Of a DNA stretch of 8,714 nt, positions 1-5,844 are shown piece by piece. The DNA lies in assembly GCA_036001325.1 (NCBI GenBank), contig DASYUK010000076.1, positions 1 through 8,714 of the forward strand, read 5' to 3'. The translations under genes and the position numbers were made by a program. The stretch's first letter is position 1. Each line of letters opens with the position of its first letter. This DNA is from DASVHS01 sp036001325 (lineage in GTDB: Bacteria; Acidobacteriota; Thermoanaerobaculia; Gp7-AA8). Below the pieces are notes generated by a model. The model worked only from the letters and a program-made list of their open reading frames with translations, had not been told where the DNA came from and ran no database searches.

Positions 1-513
1 GCCCGCGCGTTCCGCGAAGAGTTCATCCGTCACGTGGCCACGCTGGCGATTCGTGACGTCAACCTCTACTTCATGAATGTGCCGCGCGAATTTCTGCTGA
101 CGGAAGCCGATCCGATCAGCGGCGAAGTCGACTTCGCATTCCTGCGCGGCCTCGCCACGGCCGACGGACAGGAGTTCTCGAGACGGATCGCCGCGGAGCT
201 CACGCGAATCGGCAGCACGCTCACGCCGCGCGACATCGTCGCGCGCGCGTACACACAATCGTGCGTCGGATGCCACTTCTCGTCGCGTTCGGTGGGAGAG
301 TCGGTCGTCTTTCCGCGGTCGATCGAGCCGTTTCAGCATGTGAGCGAGCAGTTCGTCGAGACAGGCGAAGCAGGGCCTCGCTTTTCGATCTCGCCGGCGA
401 TGCGCGACGTCTTCATCCCCCACCGGATGGAAATTCTGCGGCGCTTTCTCACGTCAGATATTCCGCCGGTTCACTCGAACGGCACCCTGGGCGGAGAGCG
501 CACCGTCCAGTAG
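1..513 (+). CDS. C-terminal part of a c-type heme-containing protein (5' truncated)
   Basis: The reading frame is open from base 1, so the gene starts upstream of the window; 170 residues are visible. Residues 88-92 of the visible part (bases 262-276) read CVGCH, a CxxCH motif that binds heme c covalently and implies export to the periplasm. Around it are a preceding TQS, a following SS, and a tail with HVSE, RFSISPA and PHRMEILRRFL. From memory this resembles the C-terminal end of large uncharacterised lipoproteins or cytochrome-like proteins in myxobacteria and related phyla. No second heme motif and no axial methionine can be assigned with confidence. A GTG at base 34 could in principle start a shorter protein, but the codons before it continue the same frame without a break, so it is more likely internal. 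Function is unknown; an electron-transfer or oxidase-associated role is inferred from the heme motif alone. Confidence 0.7.
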   Translation, partial: ARAFREEFIRHVATLAIRDVNLYFMNVPREFLLTEADPISGEVDFAFLRGLATADGQEFSRRIAAELTRIGSTLTPRDIVARAYTQSCVGCHFSSRSVGESVVFPRSIEPFQHVSEQFVETGEAGPRFSISPAMRDVFIPHRMEILRRFLTSDIPPVHSNGTLGGERTVQ

Positions 514-549
514 CGCCTCTTCACCGTTGTCACTACACTGACGACCTCA

Positions 550-2061
550 ATGGCCTACCAGGCGCTCGCGCGCAAATATCGACCGCAATCGTTTCGCGAC
601 ATCGTCGGCCAGGAGACTCTCGTTCGCACGCTGCAGAACGCGATCGAGCAGAAGCGGATCCATCATGCCTACCTCTTCTCCGGCGTGCGCGGGGTCGGCA
701 AAACGACTGTTGCGCGCATTCTGGCCAAGGCCCTCAACTGCATCAAAGGACCGACGACCGAGCCCGACAACGAGTGCTCGATGTGTCTCGAGATCACCGA
801 GGGGATCGATCTCGATGTGAGGGAGATCGATGCCGCGACCTATACCGGCGTCGACAACATTCGGGAGCTTCGCGAAGTCACGCAGTTTCAGCCGGCGCGC
901 GATCGGTATCGCATCTTCATCATCGACGAAGCGCACATGCTCTCGACGCCGGCCTGGAACGCTTTGCTGAAGATCCTCGAAGAGCCTCCACCGCATGTCA
1001 TTTTCATGTTCGCGACGACCGAGGTGCAGAAAGTTCCGCCGACCATCCTGTCTCGCGTGCAGAAATTCGCGCTGCGGAAGATCACGCTCGAAGAGCTGAT
1101 CGTGCGGCTGCGCCAGATCTGCGAGGCGGAAGGGATCGAGGCCGACGATGACGCGCTGGAGATCATCGCCCGTCGTGGCGAGGGAAGCGTCCGCGACGCG
1201 CTGTCGCTGCTCGATCAGATCATCGCCTTCAGCGGCCGCACCGTCTCCGCCGCCGATGTGGCCACGGTCCTCGGACTGTCCGACACGAACTTCTTCGCGC
1301 GGCTGATCACGCTGATCGGTGAAGGCGATCATGGCGCGATTCTCGATGCGCTGCAGGAGGCCGGCGAGAGTGGCCGCGACTTCAAACTGCTTTATCGCGA
1401 TCTTCTGAACTTCACGCGCAATCTCCTGCTGATCGCCGGCGGCGCGAACGAGGCCATGCTCTCCGCGTCACGCGAGGATCTCGCGACCATTCGCTCCGTG
1501 GCTGGAAGGTTTTCGTACACGGAGCTGCTGCGCGTGGCGAATCTGCTGATCAAGGATGACGAGGTCGTCAATCGCGCGGAGCATCAGCGACTCGCCGTCG
1601 AGATCGCACTGCTGAAGGCGGCGACGTTTCCGAGGCTGCGAGAAATTGAAGCGACGCTCAGTGGAGCGCCGGTGTCCTCACCGGCGCCGGCCACACCGAG
1701 AAAACGCGCCGGTGAGGACACCGGCGCCCCACTGAGAACGGATCCATTGCTCGAGCGTCTTCAGAAAGCTCGTCCTCTTCTCGCCGGCTACCTCGCCGGG
1801 GCGAAGAGCAGCCGCGTCGAGGCGAACAAAATCATCTGGACATTCGAAGACCCGCATTTCGCCCAGCCACTGGTCGACGCCAAAAGCACGCTCGAGCAGA
1901 TCGCGGCCGAGGTTTATGGCCGGCCGATGGAGGTCGTGATCGAGACCGCGGAGAACGCCGCGGCGAAGCGCGAAGAAGCAGCGTCGCCGCTCCGCGATGA
2001 TCCCGTGCTGAAAGCGTTCGCGAAACACCTGGGTGGCGAAGTCGTAAGGGAGAAGCGATGA
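550..2061 (+). CDS. dnaX: DNA polymerase III subunit gamma/tau
   Basis: This is the clamp-loader ATPase of the replicative polymerase, which loads the beta sliding clamp and, in its long tau form, couples polymerases. The start is the family-typical MAYQALARKYRPQ. AAA+ motifs sit at E. coli-like positions: Walker A GVRGVGKTT (45-53), Walker B IDEAH (D126, E127), sensor 1 ATTE, arginine finger SR (168-169) and sensor 2 SVRDALSLLDQ (R215). The zinc module normally has four cysteines at 64, 73, 76 and 79; here C64, C76 and C79 are present but position 73 is Asp. Domain III ends near residue 368. A linker follows (about 370-396, encoded by a large palindrome), then a tau-like C-terminal domain from LLERLQKARPLL to MEVVIE. 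At 503 residues it is shorter than E. coli tau (643). No clear Shine-Dalgarno precedes the ATG. It is the first gene of the block with ybaB and recR. Confidence 0.97.
   Translation: MAYQALARKYRPQSFRDIVGQETLVRTLQNAIEQKRIHHAYLFSGVRGVGKTTVARILAKALNCIKGPTTEPDNECSMCLEITEGIDLDVREIDAATYTGVDNIRELREVTQFQPARDRYRIFIIDEAHMLSTPAWNALLKILEEPPPHVIFMFATTEVQKVPPTILSRVQKFALRKITLEELIVRLRQICEAEGIEADDDALEIIARRGEGSVRDALSLLDQIIAFSGRTVSAADVATVLGLSDTNFFARLITLIGEGDHGAILDALQEAGESGRDFKLLYRDLLNFTRNLLLIAGGANEAMLSASREDLATIRSVAGRFSYTELLRVANLLIKDDEVVNRAEHQRLAVEIALLKAATFPRLREIEATLSGAPVSSPAPATPRKRAGEDTGAPLRTDPLLERLQKARPLLAGYLAGAKSSRVEANKIIWTFEDPHFAQPLVDAKSTLEQIAAEVYGRPMEVVIETAENAAAKREEAASPLRDDPVLKAFAKHLGGEVVREKR
1657..1736. repeat. 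Intragenic composite palindrome (BIME-like pair of hairpins) in the dnaX linker
   Basis: Two 31-base arms (1657-1687 and 1706-1736) are inverted copies with a single mismatch (A1665 opposite C1728), separated by 18 bases. Each arm is also a hairpin in itself: the 9-base stem GCGCCGGTG pairs with CACCGGCGC around a TCCT loop on the left (1666-1687) and an AGGA loop on the right (1706-1727). Each hairpin is flanked on its outer side by CTCAGTGG or its complement. Two inverted hairpins with short outer tails resemble the layout of REP/BIME elements, although I cannot assign a family. It lies in frame in dnaX and encodes a Ser/Pro/Ala/Gly-rich stretch (residues 370-396) between domain III and the tau tail, so the reading frame tolerates it. 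It may be a mobile palindrome that settled in a non-conserved linker, or a structure affecting gamma/tau expression. Confidence 0.9.
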
Positions 2062-2348
2062 ACATCAAGCAACTGATGAAACAAGCGCAGCAGATGCAGG
2101 AGCAGATGCAGCAGCGCTTGGCGACGATCAAGGTCGAGGGAACCGCCGGCGGAGGAATGGTGAAGGCGGAAATGTCGGGCGGCAAAGAATTGCTCTCGAT
2201 CACCATCGACAAGGAAGCCGTCGATCCGAATGACATCGAGATGCTGCAGGACCTCGTGAAAGCGGCGGTCAACGAAGCGGCGCGCAAGGTCGATGAGGAG
2301 ATGCAGTCGCAACTCGGCGGGATGTTGCCGCCCGGAATGAAGTTCTAG
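2058..2348 (+). CDS. ybaB: YbaB/EbfC family nucleoid-associated protein
   Basis: This is a small (96-residue) DNA-binding protein of the YbaB/EbfC family, which forms dimers and binds the nucleoid; the family is almost always encoded between dnaX and recR. The N-terminal helix MNIKQLMKQAQQMQEQMQ, a central TAGGGMVKAEMSGG segment, the ITIDKEAVDP stretch and the C-terminal amphipathic helix (VKAAVNEAARKVDEEMQSQ) are typical. The protein ends with LGGMLPPGMKF, a common family tail. The start codon overlaps the dnaX stop as ATGA, and an AAGGGAGA ribosome binding site lies at 2046-2053 inside the last dnaX codons, pointing to translational coupling. Its precise cellular role remains poorly defined in any species. 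Confidence 0.96.
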   Translation: MNIKQLMKQAQQMQEQMQQRLATIKVEGTAGGGMVKAEMSGGKELLSITIDKEAVDPNDIEMLQDLVKAAVNEAARKVDEEMQSQLGGMLPPGMKF

Positions 2349-2942
2349 GTGACCGCTCCCCCATTAGCAAATCTCATCAATGAGCTGACGAAGCTTCCCG
2401 GCATCGGCGGCAAATCCGCCGCGCGTCTCGCCTATTACATCCTCAAGCGTCCCGCAGCCGATGCCGAGTCGTTGGCCAACGCCATCCTCGAAGTGAAGTT
2501 GAAGATCTTCCGCTGCTCGACCTGCAACAACATGACGGATGTCGATCCTTGCGCGATCTGCTCCGATCCGCGACGCGACACCTCGCTGATCTGTGTCGTG
2601 GAGGAAGCGTTCAACATCCCCACGATCGAGCAGACGCGCGATTTCAAGGGTATCTACCACGTGCTTCTCGGCGCTCTTTCGCCGCTCAAAGGCATCGGGC
2701 CGCAGGACATCGACGTTGCGGGCTTGCTCAAACGCGTGCAGGGCGGCGAAGTGCGCGAGGTGATCGTCGCGACGAACCCGAACGTCGAAGGCGAAGCGAC
2801 CGCCTCCTATATCGCACAGCAGCTTCGCTCGCTCGGTGTGAAGACGACGCGGCTCGCGTTCGGCTTACCCGTCGGAGGTGACTTGGAGTACGCCGATCAG
2901 GTCACGATGGCGAAAGCGTTGGAAGGCCGTCGCGAGATTTAA
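2349..2942 (+). CDS. recR: Recombination mediator protein RecR
   Basis: RecR works with RecF and RecO to load RecA on gapped single-stranded DNA during recombinational repair. The 197-residue length fits the family (about 200). The N-terminal region LTKLPGIGGKSAARLAYYIL is the helix-hairpin-helix DNA-binding segment. A four-cysteine zinc finger follows (C56, C59, C68, C71), then a Toprim domain with LICVVEE, VIVATNPNVEGEATA and a C-terminal AFGLPVGGDLEYAD segment, all family signatures. The start is a GTG that begins directly after the ybaB stop codon with no spacer; it places the LPGIG motif at the usual distance from the N-terminus. There is no strong Shine-Dalgarno, so translation probably depends on the upstream ribosomes. 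The last codon is followed by an AT-rich gap before the next gene. Confidence 0.97.
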   Translation: MTAPPLANLINELTKLPGIGGKSAARLAYYILKRPAADAESLANAILEVKLKIFRCSTCNNMTDVDPCAICSDPRRDTSLICVVEEAFNIPTIEQTRDFKGIYHVLLGALSPLKGIGPQDIDVAGLLKRVQGGEVREVIVATNPNVEGEATASYIAQQLRSLGVKTTRLAFGLPVGGDLEYADQVTMAKALEGRREI

Positions 2943-2950
2943 GGAGCCTC

Positions 2951-2984
2951 TCTTAAGTGTAAGTGTGTTAAATTTTTACGTCCC
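2951..2984 (+). promoter_or_regulatory. AT-rich leader between recR and the mglB-like gene, possible promoter
   Basis: The gap between recR and the Roadblock gene contains a strikingly AT-rich stretch in an otherwise GC-rich block. It holds a short repeated AAGTGT (TTAAGTGTAAGTGTG) followed by TTAAATTTTTA. The TTAAAT could serve as a -10-like element, which would give the polarity pair its own promoter. No convincing -35 box is visible, and no Shine-Dalgarno lies close to the ATG at 2985. The AAGGAG at 2941-2946 is about 40 bases too far upstream. Confidence 0.25.
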
Positions 2985-3485
2985 ATGGCTTCTCCCGATC
3001 TCGTCATGTACGAGGAGGAGTACCAGCAGATCAAGGACACGCTCCATCGTCTGCAGGTCGACTCCAACGCGAAAATCGTCTTTCTCGTCGACAAAAACGG
3101 CCAGCAGATCGCCGCGCAGGGCGACATGAAGGGTGTGGATGCCACATCGCTCGCGTCGCTGACGGCGGGCAATGTGGCGGCCACCGACGGTCTCGCCAAG
3201 CTGATCGGCGAGAAAGAGTTCTCGATCCTCTTCCACGAGGGCGAGCGCGACAACATCCACATCTCGCTCGTGGCGCAGCGCGTGATCCTCGTGGTCATCT
3301 TCGATGAGAAGTCGTCGCTCGGACTGGTCCGACTCCGGGTGAAGAAAGCGTCGCAGGAGCTGGAGAGGACATTCGAACAGCTCTTGAAGAAATCGGAAGC
3401 CGATCGCGGAAGCCTCGCGAACAGATTCGACTCGCCGTTCGCTGAGATCACCGACGAAGACATCGACAGTCTGTTTAGCGAATGA
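2985..3485 (+). CDS. mglB: Roadblock/LC7 domain protein, MglB-like GTPase-activating partner
   Basis: In Myxococcus and relatives MglB is a homodimeric Roadblock/LC7 protein that activates GTP hydrolysis by MglA and marks the lagging cell pole. This 166-residue protein has the family start (LVMYEEEYQQI), a Roadblock core over roughly residues 10-130 (NAKIVFLVDKNGQQIAAQG, then a strand rich in branched residues, VAQRVILVVIFDEKSSLGLVRLR), and an extended C-terminal helix. The tail FAEITDEDIDSLFSE matches the acidic C-terminal tail I recall from MglB homologues. The start ATG at 2985 fits the homologues best. Its stop overlaps the start of the GTPase gene (ATGA), as expected for a stoichiometric pair. 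The name rests on domain and neighbour; Roadblock proteins also occur in other GTPase pairs, so a role in motility is inferred and not shown. Confidence 0.88.
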   Translation: MASPDLVMYEEEYQQIKDTLHRLQVDSNAKIVFLVDKNGQQIAAQGDMKGVDATSLASLTAGNVAATDGLAKLIGEKEFSILFHEGERDNIHISLVAQRVILVVIFDEKSSLGLVRLRVKKASQELERTFEQLLKKSEADRGSLANRFDSPFAEITDEDIDSLFSE

Positions 3486-4066
3486 CGTTCATCAATTACG
3501 CCGCTCGCGAGATCAACTGCAAGATCGTCTATTACGGCCCCGGCCTATGCGGAAAGACGACGAACCTTCAGTGGATCTACGACAAGACCAATCCGCAGGC
3601 GAAGGGAAAGCTGATCTCGCTGGCCACCGAAACCGATCGCACCCTCTTCTTCGACTTCCTCCCCCTCGACCTCGGCACCGTGCGCGGTTTCAAGACGCGG
3701 TTTCATCTCTACACCGTTCCCGGGCAAGTCTTCTACGACGCGTCGCGCAAGTTGATTTTGAAGGGTGTTGACGGCGTGATCTTCGTCGCTGACTCGCAGG
3801 AAGCGCGGATGGAGGCGAATGTCGAATCGCTGCAGAACCTGGATAAAAATCTCAAGGAGCAGGGCTACGACTTGAAGATCGTCCCTTACGCGCTACAGCT
3901 CAACAAGCGTGATCTTCCCACCGCCGTTCCCGCCGAAGAGATGTACCGCCAGCTCAACTTCAAGGGCGAACCGACATTCGAAGCCGTGGCCATGAACGGC
4001 ACGGGTGTGTTCGACACGCTCAAGGCGGTGGCGAAGTTGGTGCTGAGTGAGCTAAAAAAGAAATAG
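3482..4066 (+). CDS. mglA: MglA-like small Ras-family GTPase
   Basis: This is a bacterial small GTPase of the MglA family, the polarity switch that localises motility machinery in Myxococcus xanthus. The 194 residues carry all key motifs at the positions known for MglA: P-loop GPGLCGKTTN (19-28), the intrinsic arginine finger R53, the unusual PM3 motif TVPGQ with T78 (in place of the Ras Asp) and Q82, and the specificity motif NKRD (141-144). All residues thought to be needed for GTP binding and MglB-stimulated hydrolysis are present, so it should be an active switch. The gene overlaps the upstream Roadblock gene by four bases. The C-terminus is a short lysine-rich end (LSELKKK) with no lipidation motif. 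Its target in this organism is unknown; gliding, pilus polarity or envelope transport are possibilities inferred from the family. Confidence 0.95.
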   Translation: MTFINYAAREINCKIVYYGPGLCGKTTNLQWIYDKTNPQAKGKLISLATETDRTLFFDFLPLDLGTVRGFKTRFHLYTVPGQVFYDASRKLILKGVDGVIFVADSQEARMEANVESLQNLDKNLKEQGYDLKIVPYALQLNKRDLPTAVPAEEMYRQLNFKGEPTFEAVAMNGTGVFDTLKAVAKLVLSELKKK

Positions 4067-4139
4067 TTGCGAGGTTACGCAGTTGCGCGGTTACGGCGGG
4101 GTGGGACCGCGCAACCTCGCAACCGCGTAACCCCGCAAC
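4066..4139. repeat. Mirrored array of 8-bp GTTRCGNN units (4 direct + 4 inverted)
   Basis: Four head-to-tail octamers fit GTT(G/A)CGNN: GTTGCGAG, GTTACGCA, GTTGCGCG and GTTACGGC (4066-4097). After a 10-base centre (ggggtgggac), four complementary octamers follow: CGCGCAAC, CTCGCAAC, CGCGTAAC and CCCGCAAC (4108-4139). The two halves mirror each other exactly in register, so 4066 faces 4139. Over bases 4066-4095 against 4110-4139, 26 of 30 positions are complementary. The array starts on the last base of the mglA stop codon and ends six bases before the next start codon, so it fills the whole junction. In RNA it could form a long hairpin acting as a processing or attenuation structure. There is no U-run after it, so it is not a standard intrinsic terminator. 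Confidence 0.88.
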
Positions 4140-4145
4140 CAGATC

Positions 4146-5345
4146 ATGGATCCCCGCTTCCGCCGCCCCTACAACGAACAGTTCACGCAAGAACGCTACG
4201 ACTGGTTCCAGCGCGAGCTCGCCCGTCGCTTGAGTTGCACGTTCGAGTTCCGGCTCGCCGAAACCCCGGTCTTCCTCACCGACGATTTCAAAGCGCGCGC
4301 AGTGAAAGCGGCAAAGGAAATCGTCGAACAGCTCTCCGATCCCACCCGCCTCACGAAGATGAAGCAGGCCATCCCGAAGCAGTGGGACACGCCCGGCATG
4401 GATGCATTACCGAGCGTTGCACAAGTCGACTTCGCGATCGTCGCCAGCGATGGAACGTACAGCCCGAAGCTGATCGAGCTGCAGGGCTTTCCGTCGCTCA
4501 CCGCGCTGCAGGTCGCGAAGCGCGACGTCTACCACGACATGATGCAGTCGATGCGCGGACTCGATCGGTGGTGGTCGTGCTGGTTCTCCGGATTCGATCG
4601 CGATCAGTTTCTCGATCTCGCGCGGCGCACGATCGTCGGCAAACACGATCCGCACGAAGTCATCCTGATGGACATCGATCCGCCGACGCAGAAGACCTAT
4701 CCCGACTTCGCGGCGACGAAGCTCATGTTCGACGTCGACGCTGTCGATCCGACGCATCTCGTGAAGCGTGGCCAGAAGCTCTTTCGTCCCGATGGCACTC
4801 CGGTGCGCCGAATCTACAACCGCATCGTCTTCGATGAGCTGATCAACAAGAAGATCGCGTTGCCGTTCGATTACCGCGAAGAGCTCGACATCGAGTGGGT
4901 GCCGCATCCGAACTGGTATTGGACATGGTCGAAGTACTCGCTGCCGTTTCTCGATCACCCGGCGGTGCCGAAGGCGACATTCATCTCCGATCTCGATCGC
5001 GTCCCGGCCGATCTGTCGCGCTATGTTTTGAAACCGCTCTTCTCCTTCGCGGGCGGCGGCGTGAACGTCGATCCGACGCCGAATGACATCGCCGCGATTC
5101 CCGCGGGAGACCGCCACGCCTGGTGCATTCAGGAGAAGATCGAATATGCGCCGGCGATCCAGGCTGCCGACGGCGGCGGTGTGAAGGCGGAGATTCGCAT
5201 GATGTTCTTCCGCCCCGATGACGAGCCCAAACCCATCCTCGGCCAGAACCTCGCCCGCCTCTCTCGCGGCAAGCTCCTCGGCGTCGACTTCAACAAGGCG
5301 TTCACGTGGGTTGGATCGTCGGTCGCTCTGTCGCCGAGCTCATGA
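4146..5345 (+). CDS. Uncharacterised protein with probable ATP-grasp fold
   Basis: I do not recognise a named family with certainty. The 399-residue protein lacks a signal peptide and membrane segments, so it is probably cytoplasmic. The C-terminal third looks like an ATP-grasp domain: a strand ending in VLKP (K296), a glycine-rich loop FAGGGV (301-306), a strand with WCIQEKIEY (326-334), and an EIRMMFF strand (349-355) with R351, followed by GQNLARLSRGK (366-376), where N368 could be a metal ligand. The N-terminal part carries LIELQGFPS (109-117), a segment that resembles the substrate side of such ligases. ATP-grasp enzymes join a carboxylate to an amine or thiol through an acyl phosphate; the substrate here is unknown. 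The start ATG lies directly after the octamer array and has no Shine-Dalgarno. The 3' end overlaps the convergent membrane-protein gene by 44 bp. Confidence 0.7.
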   Translation: MDPRFRRPYNEQFTQERYDWFQRELARRLSCTFEFRLAETPVFLTDDFKARAVKAAKEIVEQLSDPTRLTKMKQAIPKQWDTPGMDALPSVAQVDFAIVASDGTYSPKLIELQGFPSLTALQVAKRDVYHDMMQSMRGLDRWWSCWFSGFDRDQFLDLARRTIVGKHDPHEVILMDIDPPTQKTYPDFAATKLMFDVDAVDPTHLVKRGQKLFRPDGTPVRRIYNRIVFDELINKKIALPFDYREELDIEWVPHPNWYWTWSKYSLPFLDHPAVPKATFISDLDRVPADLSRYVLKPLFSFAGGGVNVDPTPNDIAAIPAGDRHAWCIQEKIEYAPAIQAADGGGVKAEIRMMFFRPDDEPKPILGQNLARLSRGKLLGVDFNKAFTWVGSSVALSPSS

Positions 5346-5844
5346 GAATTCCTGCCCGATAGAGAAGCCACAACGCGACGAGCTGAATCACATGGTAGAT
5401 GTCGTTGTGATAGACGATCGCCATCTGCTGAACGATTGCCGCGATGATCGAAACGCCGACACTCTCGAGGATCCACGGCGAGCTGCGATCGCGCCTGACC
5501 AGCGCAATCGCCGCCAGAAGAAACAATGTGATGCCGTAGTCCACGATCACGTATAGGAAGTTGTCGTGCACCGTCATCCACGCTGCGTAGATGACGAACA
5601 TGGCGATCGCAACGACGCGCAGAAACGGCGCGAGAAGAAAGAGACTGGCCAGGCCGATCGAGTAGACCGTGGCCTTCCACATCGCTTGAGAGCCAAAGCC
5701 GTGATACGTGCCGCCAAAGAACGATCCTGCCGCGGTAAAGAAGAACGCCAGCGCCCACAGCCGGACATGGCGCCTCCACAACAGCGCGCCGAAGATCGTT
5801 GCTGCGATCGTCAAAAGGTAATCAGTCGCAGTTCCTTCTCCCAT
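5302..5844 (-). CDS. Small polytopic membrane protein, about seven helices
   Basis: With the ATG at 5844 the product has 180 residues and is almost entirely hydrophobic, with about seven predicted membrane helices (near 9-23, 28-46, 57-75, 77-91, 96-116, 124-143 and 149-168). Polar residues recur next to helices: GGTYHGF (H48), TVHDNF (H93, D94) and YHNDIYHVIQ (H146, N147, D148, H151). This histidine and aspartate pattern recalls seven-helix metal hydrolases of the alkaline-ceramidase/CREST group, but the spacing (H-x4-H in the last helix) does not match the usual H-x3-H, so this is only a hint. The frame stays open upstream to a TTG at 5937, but that extension (31 residues) is the translation of a palindromic repeat. 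It is the last gene of the minus-strand unit, and its 3' end overlaps the convergent ATP-grasp gene. Confidence 0.75.
   Translation of the reverse strand: MGEGTATDYLLTIAATIFGALLWRRHVRLWALAFFFTAAGSFFGGTYHGFGSQAMWKATVYSIGLASLFLLAPFLRVVAIAMFVIYAAWMTVHDNFLYVIVDYGITLFLLAAIALVRRDRSSPWILESVGVSIIAAIVQQMAIVYHNDIYHVIQLVALWLLYRAGILMSSATERPTIQPT

Noticed and set aside
527..532. TTGTCA as a -35 box for dnaX
   Set aside because: A matching -10 box would fall on the dnaX start codon and none is visible there.
261..1151. 296-residue plus-strand open frame overlapping the heme gene and dnaX
   Set aside because: Arg/Ala/His-rich composition typical of a shadow frame in GC-rich DNA; it runs through dnaX, whose frame has all family motifs.
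547..1332. 261-residue minus-strand open frame opposite dnaX
   Set aside because: Antisense shadow of dnaX with no recognisable domain; codon symmetry of GC-rich genes often leaves such frames open.
2941..2946. AAGGAG directly after the recR stop, as a ribosome binding site
   Set aside because: The only start codon at proper spacing (GTG 2957) is followed at once by TAA, and the mglB-like ATG is about 40 bases away.
4066..4139. CRISPR array or intrinsic terminator
   Set aside because: The units are 8 bp without spacers, and the hairpin is not followed by a T-run, so neither description fits.
4067..4837. 256-residue plus-strand frame beginning in the octamer array
   Set aside because: Arg-rich shadow of the ATP-grasp-like gene; its first residues are the translated repeat.
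4407..5117. 236-residue minus-strand frame opposite the ATP-grasp-like gene
   Set aside because: Shadow frame with no domain and skewed Arg/Asp/Val content; the plus frame reads as a coherent folded protein.
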